Notes under the pieces: generated by a model
Seen by the model: the letters and a program-made list of their open reading frames with translations, nothing else
Database searches by the model: none
What the model was told of the DNA's origin: nothing
Shown: piece after piece, positions 1 to 7,883 of the stretch
Layout of the letters: every line of letters begins with the position of its first letter
How positions within the stretch are numbered: position 1 is the first letter of the stretch
Translations under genes and position numbers: made by a program
DNA from: Streptomyces humicola
Lineage (GTDB): Bacteria; Actinomycetota; Actinomycetes; Streptomycetales; Streptomycetaceae
Length of the DNA: 64,000 nt
Direction: 5' to 3'
Assembly (NCBI RefSeq): GCF_024436035.1
Contig: NZ_JANFNG010000027.1
Coordinates: 1-64,000, forward strand

Positions 1-502
1 TCCACCCAACCCGAAGATCACGACAGACGAACAATCACATCAGCCAACAAGGTCCAACGGGCGTCTGTTCCGCGAATCGTGGTGGGGATCGACGGCTCCG
101 AGCCGTCGAAGGCGGCGCTGCGGTGGGCGGTCCGGTAAGCCGAGCTGACCGGCGGGGCGGTCGAGGCGGTCATCGCCTTCGAGCTTCCGACCGCCTTGCA
201 CGGCTTGGTGCCCGACGTCGTGCAACCACTGGAGTGGCAGAAGCAGGCAGAGCAGACCTTGGACCAGGCGATCGAGGAGGCCCTCGGTGGCCCGGACCGG
301 CCGGTCGAGATCCGCAGCCGGGTGGTTAAAAGACATCCGGCAACCGTGCTGGTTCAGGCCGCCGAAGGCGCGGTGCTCCTCGTCGTGGGCAACCAGGGGT
401 CACGGCGGATTCACCGAGGCACTGTTGGGCTCGGTCGGCCAACACTGGGTTGCGCACGCCGCCCCCTGCCCGGTCCTCGTCGTCCGCGGCCCCGTCGCGT
501 GA
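1..502 (+). pseudogene. Broken universal stress protein (USP)
   Basis: The frame is open from the window edge. It shows the USP first strand and nucleotide loop (RIVVGIDGSEPSKAALRWAV), is cut by an in-frame TAA at 136-138, then continues as USP-like sequence. Near position 400 the frame shifts by one base, and the second frame carries the ATP-binding loop GHGGF and the C-terminal LLGSV and CPVLVVRG strand, ending at TGA 500-502. Removing one base near 400 restores a normal loop. One stop plus one frameshift make this a decayed single-domain or half USP. The true start may lie outside the window. Confidence 0.75.
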
Positions 503-1011
503 TCATCGCGCCCTCGGCATCGTCCGCCGAACGGATGCCCTCGACCGTCTCGCCGGGAGGGCCGAATGTCCCAGCAACCAGGACCAGCCGACCCCTGCTC
601 TGCGGATCGGGACGGAGAGAACGTGACTGCAACAGCAGGCATCGGGCCGGGTGCCGGTCAGGAGCTCAAGGAAGAGGCCGCAGACGCTGACCGCCTCCCC
701 GCGTACGGCGATCACGGATGGCGCTGCATGGGTGCAGGTGCGACTGCGCGGCGACGCTGCATCCGTGACGTCGTCAGGACGGGAAGGCCATGATGAGGCG
801 ACCCGTCCCGCTGCCTGCCCGTTGCCGGCTCGGTCACACCATCGCCTCACCGAGCGCAACGGTCGCGGCCTCGTTGGCCCTGGCACCACGCCCCTGCCCG
901 CCTGCAGCTCGCCTGTGTGGGCGCCGGGCAGTCGCCATGGTGGCCCCGCGGCGGCTCGCCGGGCGGGTTTGCCCACCGGCTGTGCGTCGAGAGAGGAAGG
1001 ACGTGGGTGAG
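503..1011. other. Region without a recognisable gene upstream of pspA
   Basis: No reading frame here has recognisable protein features. The only structured element seen is the palindrome at 559-572. The stretch could hold the pspA promoter and leader, but no clear -35/-10 pair was identified. Confidence 0.5.
559..572. promoter_or_regulatory. Candidate DevR/OsdR-like palindromic box
   Basis: The sequence GGGCCGAATGTCCC fits the pattern GGGCC-NNNN-G(G/T)CCC, which recurs between genes across the window. It lies between the broken USP and pspA. Its architecture (5-4-5 with GGGNC and GNCCC arms) resembles the mycobacterial DosR box. The function is inferred from recurrence, not demonstrated. Confidence 0.4.
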
Positions 1012-1785
1012 ATGAGCTTGGCGCGCCGCATCGCTGCCCTGTTCAGGACGAAGGTGGGCAAGGCATTGGACCGTGCCGAGGATCCTCGGGAGGTGCTGGA
1101 CTACTCCTACGACAAACAGCTGGAGATGCTGCAGCAGGTACGGCGTGGCGTGGCCGACGTGGCCACCAGCCGTAAGCGCGTCGAAATGCAGCTGGCGCAA
1201 CTCGGCCGGTCGGCTGACACGTTGCAGGGCCAAGCCCAACAGGCGGTCGCGGTCGGCCGGGAAGACCTGGCCCGTGAGGCGCTCACCCGCCGCACCGCTG
1301 TTCTCGCACAGCGCGGTGAACTGCAGGCCCAGGAGACCTCGCTGCAGGCCGAGGAGGAGAAGCTGACCCTGGCCGCACAGCGGCTACAGACGAAGGTCGA
1401 TGCCTTCCGTACCCGCAAGGAGACGATCAAGGCCAGTTACACTGCAGCCGAGGCCGAGACGCACATCAGCGAGGCCGTTACCGGCATCTCCGAGGAGATG
1501 GGCGATGTCGGCATGGCTATGCAACGGGCCCAGGACAAGACCGAGCAGATGCAGGCCCGGGCCGGCGCGCTGGACGAGTTGCTCGCCTCCGGTGCACTGG
1601 AGGACGCCACCTCGCCCGTCGCTCACGACGACCTGCAAAGCCGACTGGACGCCATCACCGCGGGCGGCGAGGTGGAGGCGGAGCTGGCCCGGATGAAGGC
1701 CGAACTGCCGGCGACGTCCGCCGCGCCCTCCCCGCAGGACGAGACCGCCGAACGCTCCGGTCCCGAGCAGGAAGCTACGCCATGA
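1012..1785 (+). CDS. pspA: PspA/IM30 family envelope stress protein
   Basis: This 257-residue protein begins MSLARRIAALFRTKVGKALD, the amphipathic N-terminal helix typical of PspA/IM30. It continues as long charged coiled coil (roughly residues 25-215) and ends in an acidic, proline-rich tail. The family is an ESCRT-III-like scaffold that coats and protects damaged membranes. An in-frame upstream start at 790 would add 74 low-complexity residues. The ATG at 1012 is preferred because GAGAGGAAGG precedes it and the protein homology begins there. The stop overlaps a tiny downstream frame by ATGA. It is probably a membrane-stress member of the island. Confidence 0.9.
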   Translation: MSLARRIAALFRTKVGKALDRAEDPREVLDYSYDKQLEMLQQVRRGVADVATSRKRVEMQLAQLGRSADTLQGQAQQAVAVGREDLAREALTRRTAVLAQRGELQAQETSLQAEEEKLTLAAQRLQTKVDAFRTRKETIKASYTAAEAETHISEAVTGISEEMGDVGMAMQRAQDKTEQMQARAGALDELLASGALEDATSPVAHDDLQSRLDAITAGGEVEAELARMKAELPATSAAPSPQDETAERSGPEQEATP

Positions 1786-1865
1786 ACGGGCCGCGGGCCG
1801 AAAGCACCATCAGCCCTGAGCGGGCACGCGCAGTGCTGACCGATGAAGGACTGAGCCCAGGGTGA
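1782..1865 (+). CDS. Possible 27-residue ORF coupled to pspA
   Basis: An ATG overlaps the pspA stop as ATGA and opens a 27-codon frame starting MNGPRAESTISPERARAVL and ending at TGA 1863-1865. Four-base overlap suggests translational coupling, but the product is unrecognised. It may equally be the stub of a longer partner gene cut by rearrangement. Low confidence. Confidence 0.2.
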   Translation: MNGPRAESTISPERARAVLTDEGLSPG

Positions 1866-2160
1866 GCGCGATGCGAAACCGACTTTGCCCCGGCCGGCAG
1901 CTCACCGCGCACGCCCCCGATCCCCAGGCCTCATCCACGCGCCGCACCACTGCGGCCAGGAGTCCGCAGGGTGACGTAACGACACGCATCACACGCCGCC
2001 CGCCACCTCGGAGGCCGAGATGACCGCCGCCTTGGACACCGCCGATGTCCTGACCACAGATGAACTGGCCGCTATGCGGCCTCTGCCTGGTCACGGGTGG
2101 GGCGGGTGGCTCCCCGCCGCATTGGTGCCAGGAGCGCTGAACCGGCGCGGAGCGCTGTGG
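1866..2160. other. Gene-poor stretch
   Basis: No convincing gene or RNA seen. Frames on both strands lack recognisable domains. It probably represents eroded sequence between pspA and the acetyl-CoA synthetase stub. Confidence 0.4.
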
Positions 2161-2289
2161 TCCGGGAGGACCGGACAGCTGCTCACGGGCCCGGGCCCAG
2201 TCGAACCGCGCGCATTCGCGCTCGTAGTCGCCGAGATTAGGCGCCACGCGCGGGTGCGATGCCTTGCGGATGATCGTCTGCTCCGCCAT
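2161..2289 (-). pseudogene. N-terminal stub of AMP-forming acetyl-CoA synthetase
   Basis: Reading leftward from ATG 2289, with a good GGGAGGAGG site upstream, about 43 residues include APNLGDYERECARFDWARAR. This resembles the N-terminal lead-in of actinomycete acetate-CoA ligases. Homology then stops and the frame runs into unrelated sequence, so only the promoter and first exon-sized piece of the gene remain. A palindromic box lies 75 bases upstream of the ATG. Acetyl-CoA synthetase would fit the acetyl-phosphate and acetate chemistry of the nearby phosphoketolase locus. The assignment rests on a short match. Confidence 0.4.
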
Positions 2290-2363
2290 GGCGAGCCTCC
2301 TCCCCTGCGCATAGGACCCACGTCCTCGCCACCAAGCGTCCGACGACGATCGCCCGCGGGGCA

Positions 2364-2379
2364 GGGGCCGAACGTCCCC
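2364..2379. promoter_or_regulatory. Candidate DevR/OsdR-like palindromic box
   Basis: The 16-mer GGGGCCGAACGTCCCC lies about 75 bases upstream of the minus-strand acetyl-CoA synthetase stub. A second, half-matching copy (GGGCCGATCGACGC) follows at 2385-2398. It is one of the best-formed boxes in the window. Confidence 0.45.
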
Positions 2380-2436
2380 GGCCAGGGCCGATCGACGCTA
2401 GCCGGTGAGGAACCGACGCCGTCGGCGGGTGCTGTG

Positions 2437-2502
2437 CAGTCCGTGGCCCCACTACTGGCCGATGCCGTCGGCCGCCTGCACGACAACAGGCCCCTGGACT
2501 GA
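2437..2502 (+). pseudogene. C-terminal remnant of PRPP synthetase
   Basis: The last 21 codons before TGA 2500-2502 encode SVAPLLADAVGRLHDNRPLD. This is almost identical to the C-terminus of the intact PRPP synthetase ending at 39148, and the DNA is also closely similar. The rest of the gene is missing. It sits next to a second repeated segment (2561-2733), showing that a block related to 37.9-39.1 kb was once duplicated here. Confidence 0.75.
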
Positions 2503-2560
2503 CCGTCGAAGCCACTGGCACCGCGGGCCCGCCTTCGAAGTAGTCCAGGTGTCCCAAGGC

Positions 2561-2733
2561 TCTGTCGGGCACCTGAAACCACGTTCGCCCCCGGCATGCC
2601 TATGCGTTGAGGGGGTACGTCTACGTGCCGACGGTGGAATTGACCCTCTCGGCTTCCCGATACGCAGGAAGGGAGGTCGCCATGAGCATCTTCGGACCGT
2701 TCGGCAGAAGCAGCAAGGTGCACTGCAAGAAGC
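2561..2733 (+). repeat. Diverged repeat copy 1 (Cys-peptide locus)
   Basis: This segment matches, with substitutions and small gaps, the reverse complement of about 37950-38129. It holds the upstream region and the first 17 codons of a tiny gene. Conserved landmarks are CCTGAAACCACG, GGCATGCC, GGGGGTAC and GGGAGGTCGCCATGAG. Confidence 0.8.
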
Positions 2734-2888
2734 ACCAAATGAGCGCCGACCCCATCCGCATCAGGCGCCGGCATCAGCACGTGGCCGCCCAGGCCTACAC
2801 GCACTACCGCGCGCATGGGTCGGCCGACGCATCGGCCCGCCAGATGTCAGGCGATGCGTGGGAACGTGCTGCTGCCGGACGTCTGTGA
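2682..2888 (+). CDS. Small protein, altered paralogue of the 30-residue Cys peptide
   Basis: From ATG 2682 (site GGGAGG eight bases upstream) the first 17 residues, MSIFGPFGRSSKVHCKK, match the intact peptide at 37909-38001. After that the sequence diverges completely: 51 unrelated residues rich in His, Arg and Ala replace the GYHYDTRTHRC tail, and the second cysteine is lost. The total is 68 residues. It is probably a fusion created at a rearrangement joint and may be non-functional. Expression signals look intact. Confidence 0.4.
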   Translation: MSIFGPFGRSSKVHCKKHQMSADPIRIRRRHQHVAAQAYTHYRAHGSADASARQMSGDAWERAAAGRL

Positions 2889-3109
2889 TCAAGGATTGGG
2901 CTTCCGCGCACCGGGGCTCTGCATGGCCTCCCGCCTTTCTCCGCGAGCGCCAAACGGGGACACCGTGCGTTCCGCCTTCTAGGGGTTCAAGCTGTAGATA
3001 GATCTGCATAACGCCCGGCGGTGCTGCCAAAGGCTGGGCCGAAGCCGTGGCACGTCGCTGCGACGCGATATGCGCGATCACGGTGTGGGCAGGGCAAGGG
3101 AGAGAGACC

Positions 3110-4138
3110 ATGCGGGTTGGAGTATTGACCGGAGGGGGCGATTGCCCCGGTCTCAACGCGGTGATTCGCAGCGTCGTACGCAAAGGCGTACAGGATTATG
3201 CCTGGAGGTTCGTCGGGATCACGGACGGGTGGCGCGGTGCCCTCAACGACGTGACCATGCCCCTGGACGTCCCGGCTGTGCGCGGGATCCTGCCGCTCGG
3301 CGGCACGATTCTCGGTTCCTCTCGAACCAACCCGCTCCGGCTCGAGGACGGTGTCGATCGCATCAAGAACACTCTCAGCGCGCACAAGCTCGACGCTCTC
3401 ATCGTCATCGGCGGCGAGGACACGCTCACCGTCGCAACCGCGCTGTCCGATGCGGGCGTCAACCTAGTCGGCGTGCCTAAGACCATCGACAACGACGTCG
3501 GCGGCACCGATTACACCTTCGGTTTCGACACCGCCGTCAATATCGCGACCGAGGCCATCGACCGCCTGCACACCACCGCGGAGTCGCACAAGCGCACGCT
3601 CGTCGTCGAGGTGATGGGGCGCCACTCCGGATGGATCGCTCTGCACGCGGGCGTCGCCGGAGGGGCAAATGCCATCCTCATCCCGGAGCTGGAGTTCGAC
3701 CTGGACCAGGTGTGTGCCTGGGTGGAGAAACGGTTCGAGATCAACTACGCGCCGATCGTCGTGGCGGCGGAGGGAGCGGTTCCCAAGGCCGGCCAGATGG
3801 TGGTCAAGGACGAGTCGCGCGACGAGTTCGGGCACGTGCGCCTGTCCGGGATCGGTGACTGGCTGGCCCAGGAGATCGAGAGCCGTACGGAGAAGGACGC
3901 CCGCATGACGGCTCTCGGCCACGTCCAGCGCGGCGGCACACCGACCGCGTACGACCGATGGCTCGCCACACGCTTCGGCCTGCACGCCATCGCAGCGGTC
4001 AAGGTCGGCGACTTCGGCACGATGGTGGCCCTGCACGGCACGGACATCGTACGTATCCCGCTCGCGGTAGCGACGAGGGCGACCAAGCGGGTGCCCCCGG
4101 AGCTGTACGCGGAATTCGACGTCTTCTTCGGCACCTGA
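3110..4138 (+). CDS. pfp: 6-phosphofructokinase, predicted pyrophosphate-dependent
   Basis: This 342-residue group III phosphofructokinase interconverts fructose 6-phosphate and fructose 1,6-bisphosphate. It starts MRVGVLTGGGDCPGLNAVIR after GGGAGAGAG; earlier in-frame starts add no homology. Key motifs are GGEDTL with Asp104, PKTIDND with Lys124 and the catalytic TIDND aspartates, followed by MGRHSGWIA and a sugar-phosphate site near HVQRGG. In this family Asp104 with Lys124 marks PPi as phosphoryl donor, while ATP enzymes have Gly104. A PPi enzyme is reversible and saves ATP, and it pairs logically with the membrane pyrophosphatase at 50.8-53.1 kb. A truncated paralogue lies at 53.4-53.9 kb. 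Confidence 0.9.
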   Translation: MRVGVLTGGGDCPGLNAVIRSVVRKGVQDYAWRFVGITDGWRGALNDVTMPLDVPAVRGILPLGGTILGSSRTNPLRLEDGVDRIKNTLSAHKLDALIVIGGEDTLTVATALSDAGVNLVGVPKTIDNDVGGTDYTFGFDTAVNIATEAIDRLHTTAESHKRTLVVEVMGRHSGWIALHAGVAGGANAILIPELEFDLDQVCAWVEKRFEINYAPIVVAAEGAVPKAGQMVVKDESRDEFGHVRLSGIGDWLAQEIESRTEKDARMTALGHVQRGGTPTAYDRWLATRFGLHAIAAVKVGDFGTMVALHGTDIVRIPLAVATRATKRVPPELYAEFDVFFGT

Positions 4139-4156
4139 CGGTGCCGCGCGTCGACA

Positions 4157-5047
4157 TCAATCGTGGGGTACAACGATCACCGGGCAGTGGGAGTGATGGA
4201 GCACCGCGTGGGCCACCGGGCCAAGCCGACGCTCGGCCGCCCGCCGGCTCGAGCGGCGGCCCAGGACGAGCAGGCCGGCTCGGTGGGAGGCGTTCACCAG
4301 CGCGTGCGCCGGATGGAGGAGCACGACATCAGGCACCACCGGGACCTCGGGGTACTTGGCCTCCCAACCATGGAGGACGTCGGACAGCCCTTGGACCTCC
4401 TGGTCCTCCCACACCGCTCGGTCCTCTTCCGACACAGCAAGCGGAGTCCACGGCGAGGCGAACGGGAGTGTCCACGCGTGCACGGACCGCACACGGGTGC
4501 GGCGCAGCTGAGCGGCACTGAACGCGAAGTCCAGCGGCGGGTCGGCGGGATGCCGCGCGTCGACGCCCACGCATACCTCCAAGGGCACGGCTCCAGTGCC
4601 CGTCTCCTCCTCGTCGTCCCTTGCCACGGACGGACCACTGGACACCACAGCGACGGGGCAGCACGCGGTGCTCGCTGTCGCCAGCGCCGTTGAGCCCACT
4701 GCGAGGCCGTTGAAGCCGCCTTCCCCGCGCGCGCCGACGACGAGGAGTTCGGCCGACTCGGCGGCCGAGAGCAAGGCGGCCACGGGGAAGGCGTCGACCT
4801 GGATGCCGTTCATCGCCATGTGTGGATGCCGTGCGGCAATTTCGGCCTCTGCTCGCCGGAGTACGTCCTCGGCTGTCTGCCGCCATGCGGCGGCAACCGG
4901 CAGCTCAGCAACATCACGGGCAGGGGCCGGCACGGCGTGCACGAAACGCAGCGGGAGACCTCGAAGGGCGGCCTCCTGCGCAGCCCATTCACCCGCAACG
5001 AGGCTGTCCCGGGATCCGTCGATCCCCACCACGAGAGGGCGGGTCAT
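4157..5047 (-). CDS. Tandem universal stress protein (two USP domains)
   Basis: The protein has 296 residues. Domain 1 (about 1-145) begins PLVVGIDGSRDSL and has the loop GARGEGGFNGLAVGS. Domain 2 (about 155-296) begins with a weaker VCVGVDARHP and ends LGPVAHAVLHHSHCPVIVVP. The second loop, GRRSSRRAAERRLG, departs from GxxGxGG, so ATP binding may be confined to domain 1. AAGGAGCG precedes the ATG at 5047. It is convergent with the phosphofructokinase. USPs of this two-domain type are prominent in DosR-like regulons and bind ATP or signal energy state. Confidence 0.88.
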   Translation of the reverse strand: MTRPLVVGIDGSRDSLVAGEWAAQEAALRGLPLRFVHAVPAPARDVAELPVAAAWRQTAEDVLRRAEAEIAARHPHMAMNGIQVDAFPVAALLSAAESAELLVVGARGEGGFNGLAVGSTALATASTACCPVAVVSSGPSVARDDEEETGTGAVPLEVCVGVDARHPADPPLDFAFSAAQLRRTRVRSVHAWTLPFASPWTPLAVSEEDRAVWEDQEVQGLSDVLHGWEAKYPEVPVVPDVVLLHPAHALVNASHRAGLLVLGRRSSRRAAERRLGPVAHAVLHHSHCPVIVVPHD

Positions 5048-5346
5048 GAGCGCTCCTTCGCGCCGACGCAGATATTCCAGGCCATGTACACCTGAGGTGC
5101 GCCTCGCCGCACGTCAGGTCGCCGAACGTTTCGCGTTGCCCGGCCAGGTGACCATTGTGAAACCGGAACCTCAGCGACACCACCGGAGGCGCGACAGGCC
5201 CCGGGACTGGCGCCACACGATCTCGAGGGAACGTCCTCGTCGATATGCCCCATACCTCGCCGCGATCAGCGACAGCTTCTGGTCCCGGCATCGTGTCTTC
5301 GCCGAGTGGGCGGCCGACCTGTGCGGAGCCGTGCGGTCCCGCCAGC

Positions 5347-5362
5347 GGGGCCGAACGGCTCT
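5347..5362. promoter_or_regulatory. Candidate box 35 bases upstream of aldolase copy 1
   Basis: GGGGCCGAACGGCTCT matches the recurrent palindrome with one weak arm. The same variant, GGGGCC-NNNN-GGCTCT, sits exactly 35 bases before the start of the intact aldolase copy (42870-42885). Conservation of sequence and spacing in front of both copies supports a role in transcription. Confidence 0.5.
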
Positions 5363-5397
5363 GACGGGCCGGTGGCGCCGCATGTGACCCTCGGGGC

Positions 5398-6304
5398 ATG
5401 AAGACGCAACCAGTCATGAACGGCGCAGGGCTCAGCACGGGGAAGAAGACCCGCCTGGCAGGATTCTTCACCAGAACGGCCTGCGCAACGGCACCGCGAT
5501 CTTCCTGCCCTACGACCATGGTCTGGAACACGGCCCGCGGGACTTTTTCGCCAACCCCGCCGTGAGCGACCCCGGCTACATCATCCGGCTCGCGCTGGAA
5601 GGGGGCTTCAACGGCATCGCCCTCCAGATCGGGCTGGCCGAGAAGTTCTACCGGGACTATGCCGGCGAGGTTCCGCTGGTGCTGAAGCTGAACGGGAAGA
5701 CCGACATCCCCTCCGACGCCGAGGCGCTGTCCCCGCTGCACGCCTCCGTCGCCGACGCCGTCCGCCTGGGCGCTGACGCCGTGGGTTACACGCTGTACGT
5801 CGGCAGCCCTGCCCAGGAAACTGACTTCCGGCAGCTGCGGCAGGTCCGGGAGGACGCGCAGCGGTTCGGCATGCCGCTGATCGTGTGGGCCTACCCGCGC
5901 GGCGCCGCGGTCGAGGCGAAGGGCGGCAGAGATTCGTTCTACGCGGTCGACTACGCGGCGCGCACCGCCAGCGAACTCGGCGCCGACATGGTCAAGGTCA
6001 ACTTTCCCCACCCGGAGAAGATGTCCGGGGTCAAAGAGGCCTACCAGCGCGACTTCTCCCCCCAGCAAGCCATCGAAGCGGTGGTGCGGTCGGCGAACCG
6101 CACCCTCCTGCTGGTCTCCGGGGAGAGAAGGCAGGCGACGAGGCCATGCTGGACAAGGCACGACAGGCGATGGATGCAGGTGCCACCGGGCTGATCTTCG
6201 GCCGCAACGTCTGGCAGCGCGAGCACGACGAGTCGCTTCGGTTCGTGGCCCGCCTGCAGGAAATCCTCGCCAAGTACCCCCAATCCGGTCCCTCCGGCCC
6301 CTGA
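5398..6304 (+). pseudogene. Class I fructose-bisphosphate aldolase, frameshifted copy
   Basis: The sequence is closely related to the intact aldolase at 41926-42834 (DhnA/FbaB type). From ATG 5398 the first residues match (MKTQ, then NGAGL), then a one-base loss near 5460 shifts frame. The central part (about 5475-6118: LPYDHGLEHGP, LVLKLNGKTDIPSD, DMVKVNFPHPEK) is in the second frame. Another frameshift near 6122, just after LLLVSG, throws the C-terminus (LDKARQAMDAGATGLIFGRN) into the third. No full product is possible, but the upstream box and start are intact. The decay suggests redundancy with copy 2. Confidence 0.88.
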
Positions 6305-6390
6305 GCGTTCGGCCGAAGGGCGGGGCTTGCCTGTTCCGACGCCATCGGCGGTGATGGGCTACCTCCACCGGCCAGCGCTTTCCTGCGGCT

Positions 6391-6770
6391 CATCTCAAGC
6401 CGCACCGGTCGGGCACCTTCAAGATTTCGAAGGACCCGGCGTTCGCGCAGAAGGTCGCCGACGTGATCGCTCTCTATCTGGACCCGCCGGGCGGCGCGGT
6501 GGTGCTGTCGATCGACGAGAAGACGCAGGTGCAGGCGCTGGACCGGACCCAGCCGGTGCTGCCTGTGGCGTTCGCGGCCACCGAGAAGCGCACCCCACGC
6601 CTATGTGCGGCATGTCACGACGAACCTGTTCGCCGCCCTCGGCGTCGGCACCGGGGAAGTCATCGGCGAGTGCAAGCCGAACCGGAACGGCGCGACCCTG
6701 GCTTTCTTGAAGAAGGCGGTGAAGCACGCGGGCAAGCTCGCTCGCACTGCGGGGAGCACGCCGCAGCGCA
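6391..6770 (+). pseudogene. IS630-family transposase fragment
   Basis: The fragment reads [16 protein letters not shown], then [19 protein letters not shown], the first catalytic Asp region of a DDE transposase. A frameshift near 6597 is followed by [19 protein letters not shown] and [11 protein letters not shown]. Start, C-terminus and ends are missing. It abuts the broken amidase gene. Confidence 0.7.
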
Positions 6771-6781
6771 ACAGGTGCGGG

Positions 6782-7557
6782 TTACGACACCCGCCGAACG
6801 GGTGCGGCCCTGGAGGCGGGCTGCCGTCGCACGGATGCGCGGGAGCAGCGCGTACAGCGCCGGGCCGGGGCAGTCGGTGTAATCGACGTCGAGGTAGCCC
6901 AAGATCGCGTCGACGCTCGCGCGGCCGTCCCTGCGGTAACGGCTGCCGGCATCGGTGCAGGTGAGGGCCACTCTGGCGCGGGGGTCGATCCCCGTTGAGC
7001 ATCGGCTCGGGTACGGCTGCTCCTGCCCGGTAGGTACCGATGGCGGCGATGCCGACGGTTGCGATGTTGAAGCCGCTGGTGTGTGCGCCGATCACCGGCC
7101 GGTCGATGCCGCCGCGGCGCCCCTCGTAGAGGGTGCCTTCCTTGTCGACAAGGAAGTTGTAGCCGATGTCGTCCCAGCCGCGCCGGTAGACGTGATCGGA
7201 ATAGATGTTCCCGATGATTTCGGGGACGTCCCGCCAGCGGTAGTCGTTGCCGCTCTCGGACTGATGGATGATCACCGCCTGGACGGTGGGAGCGTAGTGG
7301 GCGGGCGGCAGATGGCGGGGCGCGGGACCAGCTTGCCATTGGTCGCGGGGAACCCCCATGGGTCTGGGCCCGGTCTTCCCCCTGACCGGCGCCTCCGCTG
7401 ACGGGGCGGCGGTGGGCCGCCGAGAAAGGGCTCCCCCGCAGCCGGCCGTCAGCGCGCTGACGGCCACGGCGGTGGTCGCCTGAGCGAGGCGGTACACCAC
7501 CTGGCGTCGGCCGAAGGACATGACCTGGACCATAAGCGCGACGCGTCCCACCCGCAT
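6782..7557 (-). pseudogene. N-acetylmuramoyl-L-alanine amidase (PGRP type), broken
   Basis: Reading leftward, an N-terminal hydrophobic segment (AVAVSALTAGCGG) looks like a lipoprotein signal. It is followed by an Amidase_2/PGRP domain: VQAVIIHQSESGNDY (zinc His), GWDDIGYNFLVDKEGTLYEGR and NIATVGIAAIGTY. After EPMLNG near 7000 the frame changes. The conserved end ([27 protein letters not shown]) follows in another frame with about 25 codons missing between. An internal deletion with frameshift therefore inactivates it. Intact relatives are secreted cell-wall hydrolases. Confidence 0.75.
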
Positions 7558-7883
7558 CGGCAGCGCCCGTCCGCCACCCGTTCACGTGTGCTTCGGGATG
7601 CCCTTCGGTCTGGCATCACCACACCGTCGGCTCATGCGTAATTCGAATGCGGTGAGCGAGGGCATACGCCGGGTGAACGTAGGCCAGTTCCACCCCGTCT
7701 GGCGGGCATCCGGATGGGGCAGGAAAATCGGAAGCAATGTGGACTGGCAAACGGCCAGCAAACAGTAGAGTCGTTACCGGCTCGGCCATCGCACTGGCCG
7801 CAGCGGGTCTCGCTCACCTGTATGTGGTTCGCCTACGCAGGTGGGAGCCACGTGCCCGCCACAGTGAGCGCCGACTTGGCAGG
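7558..7883. other. Non-coding or eroded spacer
   Basis: No recognisable gene on either strand between the broken amidase and the 3-prime end of the GH65 gene. No clear terminator hairpin was noticed. Confidence 0.4.
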
